DNA of 64,000 bases from Halosimplex aquaticum (GTDB taxonomy: Archaea; Halobacteriota; Halobacteria; Halobacteriales; Haloarculaceae). Below the pieces are notes generated by a model, which saw nothing but the letters and a program-made list of their open reading frames with translations, was not told the origin of the DNA and did not search any database. Where the stretch lies: positions 3,100,001-3,164,000 of the forward strand of contig NZ_CP118158.1 of the NCBI RefSeq assembly GCF_028747785.1, read 5' to 3'. Shown here piece after piece: positions 17,219 to 25,866 of the stretch. Made by a program: the position numbers and the translations under genes. Within the stretch, counting starts at the first letter, position 1. Each line of letters opens with the position of its first letter.

Positions 17219-18540
17219 GCGTCGGTCCCCCCGGACCCACTCTCGTCGCCGTCGTCACCGCCCTCGATGGCGTCGGGCGTGTCCGGGGAGGCGCTGGCCG
17301 CGCCGGAGTCCTCGCCGGTGCGCCGTCGCGCTCGTTCGATGATCGCCGCCGCGCCGTCGTCGGCCAGGTCCGCCGCGAACGCCCGGGCGGCCTGCGGGTG
17401 ACGGTCGACGGGGAGTTCGCGGGTCTCGCGGACCTCTTCGTCGCCCTCGCGGTCGAGCACGCGGACGCTCGTCCGGACGACCGACCCCTGGAGGACGGCG
17501 TAGATGCCGACGGGCGCGACGCACCCGCCGCCGAGTTCTTCTAGTACTGTCCGCTCCGCGGTCGCTTCGACCCGGGTCGGCGCGTGGTCGAGCGCGCTCC
17601 GGATGTCCTCGGCGAGGTCGCCGTCGCGGGCGGTGACGGCGAGCGTCCCTTGCCCCGGCGCGGGGACGAACTGGTCGGGTCGGAGCTGCTGGTGTTCGAC
17701 GTGGTGGAGCAGGCCCGCCCGCTCTAATCCCGCTTCGGCGAGCACGATGGCGTCGTACTCGACGTCCGGATCCCGTTCGAGCGCACGTCGCTCGAGCTCC
17801 GAGAGGTCCTCGAACCACTCCGCGACCGTGCGGTCGAACTCGGAGTCGTCGTCCTCGTCGCCGTCGGCGTCCTCGCTGTCGTTTCCGCCCGCGTCGGCCG
17901 CTGTCTCGTCGTCCGCGCCGTCGGGCTTGTTGTACTTGGCGTAGTCGGTGGATCGTGCCTGATCGTCCGCGTCGCCGTCGTCGGCCTCGTCGTAGACGGC
18001 GAAGGACTCGGCCTCCTCGTCGGCTTCGGCCTCGACGCGGCGCTCGTGTTCGCGGACGAGCGGGGGCGCGAGTAGCTTCTCGACCCGCGTGTCGACGTTG
18101 CCGCGCAGCGGCTGGACGTCGAGATCCGGCCGCTCGGCGAGCAACTGGGCGCCCCGGCGGAGGCTGGACGTACCGACGGTCGCGCCCTCGGGCAGGCCGG
18201 CGAGGCTCGACCCGTTGCGGGTGACGAGCACGTCGCGGGGCGCCGCGCGCTCGGGGACGCCCGCGACGACGAGGTCCTTGGGCATCTCCGTGGGCATGTC
18301 CTTCATCGAGTGGACGGCGGCGTCGCAGTCGCCGTCGAGGACCTCCTCGTCGAGCGCGCGGACGAACGCGCCGGTCTTGCCGAGTTCGTGAATGGCCTCG
18401 TCGGTGATCTGGTCCCCCGTGGTCTCCACCTCGACGAGTTCCACGTCGAACCGTCGGTTCTCCAGGCGCTCCTTGACGGCGGCGGCCTGCCGCATCGCGA
18501 GCGTCGACCCGCGCGTCCCCAGCCGCAACGTTGTACTCAT
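17215..18540 (-). CDS. hemC: Hydroxymethylbilane synthase (porphobilinogen deaminase) with a large acidic insertion
   Basis: 441 aa against about 310-380 for most relatives. It polymerises four porphobilinogens into hydroxymethylbilane. The start is LRLGTRGSTLAMRQA, the substrate-binding region is VHSMKDMPTEMP, TVGTSSLRRGAQL and RGNVDTRVEKL. The dipyrromethane-attachment cysteine sits in LGGGCVAPVG. Between residues about 158 and 258 there is an extra stretch that is mostly Asp, Glu, Ala and Gly, placed just before the conserved DAIVLAEAGLERAG. A further acidic tail ends the protein. A TATA-like element near 18565-18572 supports ATG 18540. First gene of hemC-cobA-hemD. Confidence 0.94.
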   Translation of the reverse strand: MSTTLRLGTRGSTLAMRQAAAVKERLENRRFDVELVEVETTGDQITDEAIHELGKTGAFVRALDEEVLDGDCDAAVHSMKDMPTEMPKDLVVAGVPERAAPRDVLVTRNGSSLAGLPEGATVGTSSLRRGAQLLAERPDLDVQPLRGNVDTRVEKLLAPPLVREHERRVEAEADEEAESFAVYDEADDGDADDQARSTDYAKYNKPDGADDETAADAGGNDSEDADGDEDDDSEFDRTVAEWFEDLSELERRALERDPDVEYDAIVLAEAGLERAGLLHHVEHQQLRPDQFVPAPGQGTLAVTARDGDLAEDIRSALDHAPTRVEATAERTVLEELGGGCVAPVGIYAVLQGSVVRTSVRVLDREGDEEVRETRELPVDRHPQAARAFAADLADDGAAAIIERARRRTGEDSGAASASPDTPDAIEGGDDGDESGSGGTDA

Positions 18541-18683
18541 TGTCTCTCAGTGGACGCGCCGACGTGAAAAGCACACCACTTCCGTTCGCGGCTATTGTTT
18601 AATTCGCGTGCTTGTTGAGCGGTTGTTTCTGGTGGACGGGTCGTGGAAGAAACGGAAACGACCGCAACCGGAGGAGACAGCAA

Positions 18684-18995
18684 GCGATGAAAGCCCTCGG
18701 CGGGCTCGCGGTCGCTGAGTCGGATATCCTCGCTTCGCTCCCCGTTCACATCGAGGTCTCCCTGCGGTCGACCTCGCACCGCTCGGATAGTGCCGACTCA
18801 GTCGACTGAACTGAACGCGAACCCACCTCGCCCTTTCAGTCCGCCAGGAACAGCACAGCACCGCGCCTCACACCTCCCCAGCCGATTCGCTCAGTCGCTC
18901 CGCTCCTTCGCTCATCCCTCGCACGGCTTCGACTCACGGCCTCGCTGTCGCTCGGCACGCTCGATAGCGCGCGCCACCGTGACTGTCTCTTCTGC
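18684..18995 (+). repeat. Dispersed intergenic repeat R1, copy A
   Basis: Shares ordered blocks with the inverted copy at 45833-46170: gatgaaagccctcg, tgaacgcga, ctcgccctttcagtcc, cacagcaccgc, cctccccagccgatt, tcatccctcgcacggcttcg and gcgcgcgccaccg. The spacer sequence between blocks differs between copies. It lies upstream of hemC and downstream of the CDP-archaeol synthase gene. Confidence 0.75.
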
Positions 18996-19014
18996 GGGCT
19001 ATCGGTAGCATCCG

Positions 19015-19202
19015 CCGAGCGAAGCGAGGCGGTTCACCGTCAGAGCGAAGCTCTGACGAGCCCGCGGTCGTTCACGGTGCTCACTCCCGCGGACACCGAA
19101 TCCGAGCGGAGCGAGGATTCGGCCTTTTTCACCCATGTTTTTGTCGGTCGGGTTCCCGCAGCGAGCGCAGCGAGCGAGGAAACCCGGCCGGGAAAAAGAT
19201 GG
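19015..19202 (-). repeat. Dispersed element R2, copy 1
   Basis: Read on the minus strand it begins immediately after the CarS stop codon with atcttttt, then a GC-rich palindrome, then a 26-base core (19118-19143, containing acatgggtgaaaaaggccga), further palindromes (including a gtcagagc/gctctgac hairpin) and an end gaaccgcctcgcttcgctcg. Two further copies are on the plus strand at 56630-56743 and 57780-57925. Confidence 0.75.
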
Positions 19203-19203
19203 T

Positions 19204-19749
19204 CTACCAGGGCTCGTCTTTCGCGCCGATGACGTAGGCGATGCCGTTGGTGACGACGTGGAGCAGCGGGGTCGCCACGAGGACGACCGCGAGCACCGTC
19301 GGCGCGAACGTCTCGACCACCCAGTCGAAATCGAGCAGGGCGGCGAGCGCGAGCGCGCCGACGACGAAGTCGAGCTGGTCGAGGCCGGGGAAGGGGGCGC
19401 CGCGCTCGCGGCCGGTCCGCCGCTTGAGGAAGGATGCGGCGATGTCGCCGCACATCGCGCCGAGCGCGAGGCCGACGGCGGCGGGGAGCGGGAACTCGAC
19501 GGGCGCGACGCCGAGCAGGTCGGCGATGGCGTCCGATCCGGCGTTGAGTACCAGTGCGAGCGCGACGCCGGCGGCGGTCCCGGCGGCGGTCCCCCGCCAG
19601 GTCTTGCCGTCGCCGAGGACGCGCCGGCCGCCCCAGGTCCGGCCGCCGTCGATGGGGCGGCCGCCGCCGGCCAGCACCGCCGCGTTGTTCGGCACGTACG
19701 CGGGCAACATCGCCCACAGCGCCGTCACGATGGCCGGGTACAGGTCCAT
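19204..19749 (-). CDS. carS: CDP-archaeol synthase (CDP-2,3-bis-O-geranylgeranyl-sn-glycerol synthase)
   Basis: 181 aa integral membrane enzyme that activates unsaturated archaetidic acid with CTP to make CDP-archaeol for polar lipid synthesis. The diagnostic N-terminus [17 protein letters not shown], the [20 protein letters not shown] segment and the [28 protein letters not shown] block are all present. About five hydrophobic segments. ATG 19749 (MDLYPAIV) is preferred to the ATG at 19782 because it matches the usual start of the family. The stop codon directly abuts the R2 repeat. Confidence 0.94.
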   Translation of the reverse strand: MDLYPAIVTALWAMLPAYVPNNAAVLAGGGRPIDGGRTWGGRRVLGDGKTWRGTAAGTAAGVALALVLNAGSDAIADLLGVAPVEFPLPAAVGLALGAMCGDIAASFLKRRTGRERGAPFPGLDQLDFVVGALALAALLDFDWVVETFAPTVLAVVLVATPLLHVVTNGIAYVIGAKDEPW

Positions 19750-19910
19750 ATGCTCGCCGACAGTTCCGTGCCCCTTAATCACGGTGTTTCGCGGCGTCCG
19801 TACCGACGGATCGGTGTGGGCCCCGCTGTGTGCCCGGGTCGCACTGTCCGGCCCGGGTTCTGCCGCCCGGTGTCGGTACCACTTTCACACTGGCGGCAAT
19901 ACTTGCGACC

Positions 19911-20747
19911 ATGATTCCGCCGATCGCGAGTCGGTTCGTCGCCGGCGAGACGGCCCCGGAGGCGCTCGAACACGCCCGCGAGGCGAACGAGCGCGGGCTC
20001 GGGGTGATACTCAATCTACTGGGCGAACACTACCACGAGCGCGGGCCTGCGGACGAGGACGCCGCGACCTACTGCGAGTTGATCGACGACATCGCCGACG
20101 CGGGTCTGCGGGCGTGCGTCTCGGTCAAGCCGTCCCAACTCGGTCTCGACGTCGGCGAAGACGTCTTCCGCGAGAACCTCGCCAGCGTGGTCGAACGCGC
20201 CGACGAGCACGACGAGTTCGTCTGGATCGACATGGAGGACCACACGACCACGGACGCGACGCTCGACGCGTTCGAGCATCACGCCCGCGAAACCGGGGGA
20301 AGCGTCGGCATCTGCGTTCAGGCTAATCTCCGGCGGACCCGCGAGGACCTCGAACGGCTGGCCGACCTCCCGGGGAAGGTCAGGCTCGTCAAGGGGGCCT
20401 ACGACCCGCCGGCGGAGGTCGCCTATCGAGAGAAATCACGGGTGAACCGGGAGTACAGGGACCTCCTGGCGTTCATGTTCCGTGAGTTCGACGACGGCGT
20501 CGCGGTCGGGAGTCACGACCCCGGGATGATCGACCTGGCCGCGGATCTGCACGGCGAGTACGGGACGCCCTACGAGGTGCAGATGCTGATGGGCGTGCGC
20601 GAGGACGCCCAGGTGGACCTGGCCGACGACTGCGAGGTCTGGCAGTACGCCCCGTACGGCTCGAAGTGGCTCTCCTATTTCTACCGGCGGGTGCTCGAAC
20701 GCAAGGAGAACCTGACCTTCGCGCTCCGCGCCGTCGTGAGCGGGTGA
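19911..20747 (+). CDS. Proline dehydrogenase
   Basis: 278 aa, the short stand-alone monofunctional type. It oxidises proline to pyrroline-5-carboxylate with FAD, the first step of proline catabolism. TIM-barrel blocks visible: VSVKPSQLGLDVG, FVWIDMEDHTTTDATL, ICVQANLRRTREDLERL, VRLVKGAYDPP, ASH-like VGSHDPGMI, EVQMLMGVRED and the C-terminal YAPYGSKWLSYFYRRVLERKEN, which contains the substrate-binding arginines. ATG 19911 is preferred to an upstream start that adds 27 residues of low-quality sequence. A pyrroline-5-carboxylate dehydrogenase partner is not in the window. Confidence 0.92.
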   Translation: MIPPIASRFVAGETAPEALEHAREANERGLGVILNLLGEHYHERGPADEDAATYCELIDDIADAGLRACVSVKPSQLGLDVGEDVFRENLASVVERADEHDEFVWIDMEDHTTTDATLDAFEHHARETGGSVGICVQANLRRTREDLERLADLPGKVRLVKGAYDPPAEVAYREKSRVNREYRDLLAFMFREFDDGVAVGSHDPGMIDLAADLHGEYGTPYEVQMLMGVREDAQVDLADDCEVWQYAPYGSKWLSYFYRRVLERKENLTFALRAVVSG

Positions 20748-20749
20748 CG

Positions 20750-20776
20750 CGTGATTCGAACGAAGTGAGAATCACG
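20750..20776. repeat. 27-bp hairpin, member of a small palindrome family
   Basis: Arms cgtgattc and gaatcacg flank a short loop. The same design (arms that vary, loop like aacgRagtgag) recurs after the msrB gene at 22822-22848. It lies 3 bases after the proline dehydrogenase stop and may act as a transcription end signal. Confidence 0.55.
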
Positions 20777-20887
20777 GTTGAGCGAGCGGCGGAGCCGGGA
20801 ATTCGGGGTAGAGATGAACAACATCCGCTCGTGTTCTCCGTCCGGAAGGAACACGCTTAGTACGCTCCGGCGGACAGATAGGCGCAG

Positions 20888-21544
20888 ATGAGTTCGGCAT
20901 CCTGGAAGCGAGACTTCGCCAGCGGGCTGGTCATCCTCGTACCGTTGCTGGTGACGGCCTACATCATCCTCTGGCTCTACACGGCGTTGGCGGGCGTGCC
21001 GCTGCCGGTCGAGAGCCACAACGTCACGGTCGGTGACCGGTCCGTCCCCGTCGGCACTCCGCTCCGGGTGCTGCTGACGATGGTCGTCTTCGTGCTCGTC
21101 GTCTTCTCGCTGGGGTACCTGATGCGGACCACGTTCGGCGACCTCATCGAGGGGACCATCGACCGAACGATGAACCAACTCCCCGGGCTCCGGGTGGTCT
21201 ACAACGCGTCGAAGATGGCCGTCGAAACCGTCGTCTCCGGCGCGGACGAACTCCAGGAACCCGTCAAGATCGAGACCTGGCAGGGCATGCGGATGACCGC
21301 GTTCAAGACCGGCAAGTCGACCGAGGACGGCCGCGACGTGCTCTTCCTCCCGACAGCACCGAACATCACTACCGGCTTCGTCGTCGAAGTCGATCCCGAC
21401 GCCTACGAGGAGACGAACGAACGCGTCGAAGAGGCGCTGACACGCGTCCTCAGCGCCGGCTTCGGGGAGGCCGACCAGACGTCGATCCCGATGACGCCCG
21501 ACGACGAGGAGAATCCGGAGTCGGCGGACGACGGCGAAGACTGA
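20888..21544 (+). CDS. DUF502 family membrane protein
   Basis: 218 aa. Two membrane segments near residues 13-35 (LVILVPLLVTAYIILWLYTAL) and 58-80 (VLLTMVVFVLVVFSLGYLM) are separated by an external loop, and the C-terminal half is cytoplasmic. The conserved family block is GTIDRTMNQLPGLRVVYNASKMAVETV followed by VLFLPTAPNITTGFVVEVD. The end is very acidic. The function of DUF502 proteins is not established. It stands alone between proline dehydrogenase and the convergent regulator gene. Confidence 0.88.
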   Translation: MSSASWKRDFASGLVILVPLLVTAYIILWLYTALAGVPLPVESHNVTVGDRSVPVGTPLRVLLTMVVFVLVVFSLGYLMRTTFGDLIEGTIDRTMNQLPGLRVVYNASKMAVETVVSGADELQEPVKIETWQGMRMTAFKTGKSTEDGRDVLFLPTAPNITTGFVVEVDPDAYEETNERVEEALTRVLSAGFGEADQTSIPMTPDDEENPESADDGED

Positions 21545-21685
21545 CGGCGAGAACTGCGCCCGACGGCAGAGATAGAGAGGTAGACGGCGGCCCACGGCGG
21601 ATGCGAGCGACGGGTCACCGCGGATGCGAGTCGTGAACGGTGGCCGACGCTGACTCGGGACGAGTGGGTTCCGGCGGGGCGTCGA

Positions 21686-22240
21686 TCAGCTGATGTGTGC
21701 GGCGATGTCGGCCTCGGTGATGATGCCGACGGTCTCGCCGCCCTCGACGACCAGGACGGCGTCGTTGTGGTTGAGGTAGTCGTTGATCTCGTCGATGGTC
21801 GCGCCGGGTTCGACGGTCGCGATGGACTCGCGTTTGACCTCGTCGACGGGTAAGTCGCCGACGTTGTCGGCCTCCGACGAGTCCGACAGTTGCCGAATGT
21901 CGGAGTGGCTGATCAGGCCCAGCGGCGTCCCGTCGCGGATGACGGGGGCCTGCGAGAACCCGCGTTCGTTCATCCGTTCCTGCGTCTGGTGGACGGAGTC
22001 GTCGGGCTGGACGCTCACGATGGGTGAGTTCATCAGGTCTTCGGCCCGCAGGATCGCTCCCTCTGCTTCCTGTAGCGCGTTGACGATCCGACGGAGCGTC
22101 GACAGCCGCGGGTCGACGTCCCCGCCCTCGATCCGGGCGATCAGCGGCTGTGACACGTCCGCCCTGTCCGCCAGGTCGCTCTGGGTCAACCCCAGTTCGT
22201 TCCGCCGCTCCCGCAGATCCGCCGGCGTCGGTAAGTCCAT
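21686..22240 (-). CDS. HTH (XRE) plus paired CBS domain regulator
   Basis: 184 aa. Residues 5-62 are an XRE helix-turn-helix (LGLTQSDLADRADVSQPLIARIEGGDVDPRLSTLRRIVNAL). Residues about 68-184 form two CBS domains (AEDLMNSPIVSVQPDD... and VKRESIATVEPGATIDEINDYL...GIITEADIAAHI). CBS pairs bind adenine nucleotides or S-adenosylmethionine, so this is probably a metabolite-sensing DNA-binding protein. A TATA run at 22259-22272 lies about 27 bp upstream. It is divergent from msrB with about 110 bp between starts. Targets unknown. Confidence 0.92.
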   Translation of the reverse strand: MDLPTPADLRERRNELGLTQSDLADRADVSQPLIARIEGGDVDPRLSTLRRIVNALQEAEGAILRAEDLMNSPIVSVQPDDSVHQTQERMNERGFSQAPVIRDGTPLGLISHSDIRQLSDSSEADNVGDLPVDEVKRESIATVEPGATIDEINDYLNHNDAVLVVEGGETVGIITEADIAAHIS

Positions 22241-22319
22241 GCGACGGAATAACCATCGGTAATATAAAAAACCACCGCCGGACGCGCTCGGTCACGCGGG
22301 CAGCGGTCGCCAGCGGTCG

Positions 22320-22327
22320 ATATAAAC
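22320..22327 (+). promoter_or_regulatory. TATA box for msrB
   Basis: The motif atataaac is about 27 bp upstream of the ATG at 22351, indicating a leaderless transcript and fixing that start. Confidence 0.65.
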
Positions 22328-22350
22328 GCGTGGAGCGGCTATCGGGTGGT

Positions 22351-22758
22351 ATGTCAGACAGCGAGGAGACGCTCCCGGACTCCGACGAGGAGTGGCGAGA
22401 GCGGCTCACAGAGGAGGAGTACAAGATCCTGCGCGAGCGGGGGACCGAACCGAAGTTCAGCGGCGAGTACCTCGACGTCGACGACGAAGGGGAGTTCACC
22501 TGCGCGGGCTGCGGGACGGAGTTGTTCTCGACGGACAACCAGTTCGACTCGGGCCACGGCTGGCCGAGCTTCTTCGACGTCGTCGAGGAGGGCAACGTGG
22601 AGACGCGGCTGGACACCAGCCACGGGATGCGCCGGACGGAAGTCGTCTGCGCGACGTGCGGCGGCCACCTGGGGCACGTCTTCGACGACGGCCCCGAGCC
22701 GACGGGCAAGCGCTACTGCATCAACTCGGCGGCGCTCGATTTCGAGGGCGACGAGTAG
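22351..22758 (+). CDS. msrB: Peptide-methionine (R)-S-oxide reductase
   Basis: 135 aa, normal length. It reduces the R-epimer of methionine sulfoxide in proteins. Two zinc-binding CxxC pairs are seen (CAGC and CATC), the FDSGHGWPSFF block and the catalytic cysteine in RYCINSAAL. The N-terminal 20 residues are acidic. The TATA box at 22320 supports the start. Four small hairpins follow the stop codon. Confidence 0.95.
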   Translation: MSDSEETLPDSDEEWRERLTEEEYKILRERGTEPKFSGEYLDVDDEGEFTCAGCGTELFSTDNQFDSGHGWPSFFDVVEEGNVETRLDTSHGMRRTEVVCATCGGHLGHVFDDGPEPTGKRYCINSAALDFEGDE

Positions 22759-22913
22759 CGTGGCTCGACCGCAGGGAGAGCCACGTTATGACGAACGGTG
22801 ACCGTCGGGAACCGTGAGTAGCGTGGTCCGAACGGAGTGAGGACCACGATATACCGGGCGGGGAGCGAAGCGACCCGCGAGCAGCGCGCCGCGATCGGAG
22901 TGAGGACCGCGGC
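22759..22913. repeat. Cluster of short palindromes after msrB
   Basis: Hairpins at 22759-22785 (cgtggctc/gagccacg), 22822-22848 (cgtggtcc/ggaccacg) and 22888-22913 (gccgcg/cgcggc), plus a weaker one near 22795-22815. The first two are each preceded by gagtag and share the loop style. They resemble the hairpin at 20750-20776. Confidence 0.6.
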
Positions 22914-23016
22914 ATCGCGAGAGCCCGAACCGCCGGAATCGACGTAGGCCGGACCGACTATCAAATCGATCGAACCGGCCGGAAGCCTTTTTGAACTCGT
23001 GATCGGTTGCAGAGGT

Positions 23017-23799
23017 GTGACGCCCGAACACGCGGAGGAATCGGCGGACGGGTCCGGCGACCGGACGGTCTCGGTGCTCGGGGCGGACGTGGTAGTAGAG
23101 GAGGCGTTCGTGGCGTTCCCGTGGCGCGCGGGGATGGCGCGGGCGCCGGCCGCGTTCGTCGCGGCCTTCGTCCTGACGGCCGGGGTCGCGGCGATCGGCG
23201 GGTTCGGATCCGGGACGCTGCAGCGTCGCGTCTCGCTCCTGGGTATCGTCGTCTTCAACGCCCACAACATCCCGGCGACGGTCGGCGCGGTGCCGCAGCT
23301 GCTCGCCCCGGTGGCCGAACCGGTGGCCGGCGTCCCGGGCGTCGGACGGCTCCTGCGCGGGCTGTTCACGTTCGGGACCGGCCACACGGCGCCGCTCTCG
23401 CACGCCGGCGGTATCCTCGGCGGGCAGACGGCGGGGATCGGGCACCTGAACCTCATCGAGGCGTTCGGCGAGACCGACGTGCCGACGCTGGTCTACTACC
23501 TGGTGCCGCCGGTCGCGCTGGTCGGCGCGGGCTACGAGTTCGCCGACAGCTACTGGGAGGAGACGACGACGGAGTCGCTGGTGGACGTGGCGCGGTTCGG
23601 CATCGCCGTCGCGGCCGGCTATCTCGTCGTCCTGTTCGTCGGGTCGGTGCTGTTCACCGCCGTGTTGCGGAGTTCGATCGCCGGCGCGGTCACGGTCTTG
23701 CCCGACCGGTACCTGCTCGTCGTCTTCGGATTCGCCTACCCGACGATATTCGCGACGCTCGGTGCGGGACTGGTGTACTTGGACAGAAGCGAGAACTGA
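23017..23799 (+). CDS. Haloarchaeal multi-pass membrane protein, unknown function
   Basis: About 260 aa with an acidic N-terminus and five to six hydrophobic segments: AAFVAAFVLTAGVAAIGGF, VSLLGIVVFNAHNI, LVYYLVPPVALVGAGYEF, FGIAVAAGYLVVLFVGSVLF and LLVVFGFAYPTIFATLGAGLVYL. The central extracytoplasmic loop is Gly-rich. GTG 23017 is preferred over GTG 22999 because a T-rich box at about 22986-22992 is 28 bp before it; both are possible. The family is not recognised with certainty. The gene converges on the glutaredoxin gene, with nine bases between stops. Confidence 0.8.
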   Translation: MTPEHAEESADGSGDRTVSVLGADVVVEEAFVAFPWRAGMARAPAAFVAAFVLTAGVAAIGGFGSGTLQRRVSLLGIVVFNAHNIPATVGAVPQLLAPVAEPVAGVPGVGRLLRGLFTFGTGHTAPLSHAGGILGGQTAGIGHLNLIEAFGETDVPTLVYYLVPPVALVGAGYEFADSYWEETTTESLVDVARFGIAVAAGYLVVLFVGSVLFTAVLRSSIAGAVTVLPDRYLLVVFGFAYPTIFATLGAGLVYLDRSEN

Positions 23800-23808
23800 G
23801 GCGCCGTC

Positions 23809-24048
23809 TCAGGCGTAGCTGGCTTCGAGGTACTCGACGATCTTCTCGGACTCGGCCATCGTGACGCCGTGGTCCTCGTCGACGATGACGGGGACGCCGC
23901 GCTGGCCGGAGACGCGCTTGACCTCGTTGCGCTGGGAGTGGAGCGCCTCCACCCAGACGGAGTCGTAGTCGAGGTCGAGCTCGTCCATGCGGTCGGCGAC
24001 TTTCTCGCAGTACGGGCACCCGTCGAGCTGGTAGAGCGTGAACGACAT
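23809..24048 (-). CDS. Glutaredoxin family protein
   Basis: 79 aa, a single thioredoxin-fold domain. The redox motif CPYC is at residues 11-14, the cis-proline lies in GQRGVPVIVDED, and the C-terminal helix is ESEKIVEYLEASY. It is a small dithiol oxidoreductase acting on protein disulfides; haloarchaea use gamma-glutamylcysteine rather than glutathione, and a GCS2-family ligase is encoded at 39727-41241. Start ATG 24048. Confidence 0.92.
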   Translation of the reverse strand: MSFTLYQLDGCPYCEKVADRMDELDLDYDSVWVEALHSQRNEVKRVSGQRGVPVIVDEDHGVTMAESEKIVEYLEASYA

Positions 24049-24176
24049 ACGTCCACATTCGGAACCGACCGGCAAGTGCGTTGTGGCCGGCTGGTCACTG
24101 TGTAGGCCCGTTCGGAGCGCTGATCCCGAGAGGGCGAAAAACGTCGCGGCGCGGAACAGCGGGCGAGTCCCGGCCG

Positions 24177-25223
24177 TTACTCGTTCATCAGGCCGTCTTC
24201 CTCGACGCGCATGACGGCCTCGCCGTCGGGGAGGTTCGGCGCGTCGACGAGCTTGACGATCCGCTTGTCGCCCTTGGACTTGCGGAGGTAGATGCGGAAC
24301 GTGGAGGTGTGGCCGAGGATGTTGCCACCGATGGGCTGGGTCGGGTCCCCGAAGAACGAGTCGGGGTTGGAGGCGACCTGGTTGGTGACGACGACGGCGG
24401 TGTTGTGGAGGTCGCCGACGCGCATCAGGTCGTGGAGGTGTTTGTTGAGCTTCTGCTGGCGGTCGGCGAGTTCGCCGCGGCCGACGTACTCCGCGCGGAA
24501 GTGCGCGGTCAGCGAGTCGACGCAGAGCAGGCGGATGGGGAACTCCTCTTCCTGGGTCTCGCTGGCGAGCTCCTGGGCCTGCTCGGCCAGCAGGATCTGG
24601 TGGTTGGAGTTGAACGCCTTCGCCACGTGGATGTTGTCGAGCATGGTCTCGACGAGGTCGTCGAGCAGCGCCTCGTCGGTGGCGTCGGCCTGCTCGGCGT
24701 CTTCGACGACGCCGTGGAGGACCATCGTGTCCTCGAGGACCTCCTCGGAGAGGCCCTTGACCATCTGGTCGATCCGCTCGGGGCGGAAGGTGTCCTCGGA
24801 GTCGATGAACATCGCGCTGCCCTCCAGCCCGCCGTGTTCGCGGGGGAGCTGGACGGTCACCGAGATCTGGTGGGTGACCTGGGACTTGCCGGCGCCGAAC
24901 TCGCCGTACACTTCGGTGATCGACTGGGTCTCGATGCCGCCGCCGAGGAGGTCGTCCACCTCGTCGACGTTCCAGGTGAGCTTGCCGATCTGTTCGCGGC
25001 GTTCGAGCACGGCGGCGCCGGACTCGAACCCGCCGATGTCGGCGGCCTCGCGCGCGGCGTTGATGATGTCGGCGGCGCTCGATTCGCCGACGTCGGCGGA
25101 GTTCGAGAGCTCGCCGGGGCTCGCGACCGCGATGCCCTGGTAGGAGTCGAATCCGTTGTCTTTGAGCTTTTCCGCAGTGGCCGGGCCGACGCCCGACAGT
25201 TCTTCGAGGTCGTCTGTCGCCAT
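24177..25223 (-). CDS. radA: DNA repair and recombination protein RadA
   Basis: 348 aa archaeal recombinase that forms filaments on single-stranded DNA for homologous strand exchange. Helix-hairpin-helix N-terminal domain ([20 protein letters not shown]), Walker A GEFGAGKS at about residues 107-114, Walker [21 protein letters not shown]-binding loops in [18 protein letters not shown] and [24 protein letters not shown]. Full length and intact, no intein. ATG 25223 is supported by a TATA box at 25249-25254. Monocistronic. Confidence 0.97.
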   Translation of the reverse strand: MATDDLEELSGVGPATAEKLKDNGFDSYQGIAVASPGELSNSADVGESSAADIINAAREAADIGGFESGAAVLERREQIGKLTWNVDEVDDLLGGGIETQSITEVYGEFGAGKSQVTHQISVTVQLPREHGGLEGSAMFIDSEDTFRPERIDQMVKGLSEEVLEDTMVLHGVVEDAEQADATDEALLDDLVETMLDNIHVAKAFNSNHQILLAEQAQELASETQEEEFPIRLLCVDSLTAHFRAEYVGRGELADRQQKLNKHLHDLMRVGDLHNTAVVVTNQVASNPDSFFGDPTQPIGGNILGHTSTFRIYLRKSKGDKRIVKLVDAPNLPDGEAVMRVEEDGLMNE

Positions 25224-25248
25224 GGATATCGATTGCGCCGCCCATCAT

Positions 25249-25254
25249 ATAAAC
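25249..25254 (-). promoter_or_regulatory. TATA box for radA
   Basis: The tataaa string (minus strand tttata) lies about 28 bp upstream of the ATG at 25223. Confidence 0.6.
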
Positions 25255-25382
25255 CCTCGTTAACACCAAAGTGAAAGTGAAACCGGCGCACAGCGACCGT
25301 TCGTGATCGAACTGATCCGAAGGTTGATAGGTGAACGCGAGGGCGGCGGAGAGCGATCGCGGGTGCCTGTGGCCGGGGGCTC

Positions 25383-25835
25383 TCAGCCGCCGCGGGCGCC
25401 GAGGTAGACGACGCCGAGGACGCCGAGGAAGTAGACGGCGGTGAGCCACAACTCGGGGACCGAGAGCACGCGGTGGCCCTGGTGGCCGACGACGACGAGC
25501 GCGAGCGCGGCGAGCGAGGCCAGCGGACGGGAGCGGAGGCCACCCGCGAATGCTCGGAGTTGCCAGACGAAGTCGCGGAGAAAGCCCGAGACGGTCTCGC
25601 CGGCGGGCCGGTTCCCGTCGGGGTTGTCCGTCGGCTCGAACCCGTCGAGTGCGTCGCGGTCGACCGTCAGCACCTCGCCGGTGTTCACTCTGCGGCCGTC
25701 GGCGTCGCCCACCCGGAGGAGCGTGACGTGCTCGTCGTCCGTCCCGACGACGCGATAGACGCCCTCGTCGGCCGGTCCCGCGCCTGTCGACCGGAGGTGG
25801 TCGTACACCGAAATATCGGAACGCAGCGGCGGCAT
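25383..25835 (-). CDS. Haloarchaeal membrane-anchored protein, unknown function
   Basis: 150 aa. The first 80 residues are soluble and contain a small beta-rich segment (DEGVYRVVGTDDEHVTLLRVGDADG). Two hydrophobic segments end the protein (PLASLAALALVVVGHQGHRVL and LWLTAVYFLGVLGVVYLGA). ATG 25835 (MPPLRSDISVYDHL) is chosen; the open frame upstream reads low-complexity Arg/Thr sequence antisense to the PspAB gene. No family is recognised. Confidence 0.8.
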   Translation of the reverse strand: MPPLRSDISVYDHLRSTGAGPADEGVYRVVGTDDEHVTLLRVGDADGRRVNTGEVLTVDRDALDGFEPTDNPDGNRPAGETVSGFLRDFVWQLRAFAGGLRSRPLASLAALALVVVGHQGHRVLSVPELWLTAVYFLGVLGVVYLGARGG

Positions 25836-25866
25836 TGGCGGCGTGTCGCCCGTTCGGCAAATAAAC

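Larger units (their letters stand above)
18541..19203. other. Intergenic region made largely of dispersed repeat DNA
   Basis: 663 bases without a credible gene. 18684-18995 matches, in inverted orientation, the intergenic block at 45833-46170. 19015-19202 holds a second repeat family shared with 56630-56743 and 57780-57925. The open frames here read the repeat and differ in amino acids between copies, so they are not taken as genes. Confidence 0.75.

Noticed and set aside
18592-18861. An 89-aa open frame on the minus strand in the region upstream of hemC
   Set aside because: It reads repeat R1, whose other copy does not keep the frame, and its composition is Arg/Ser-rich.
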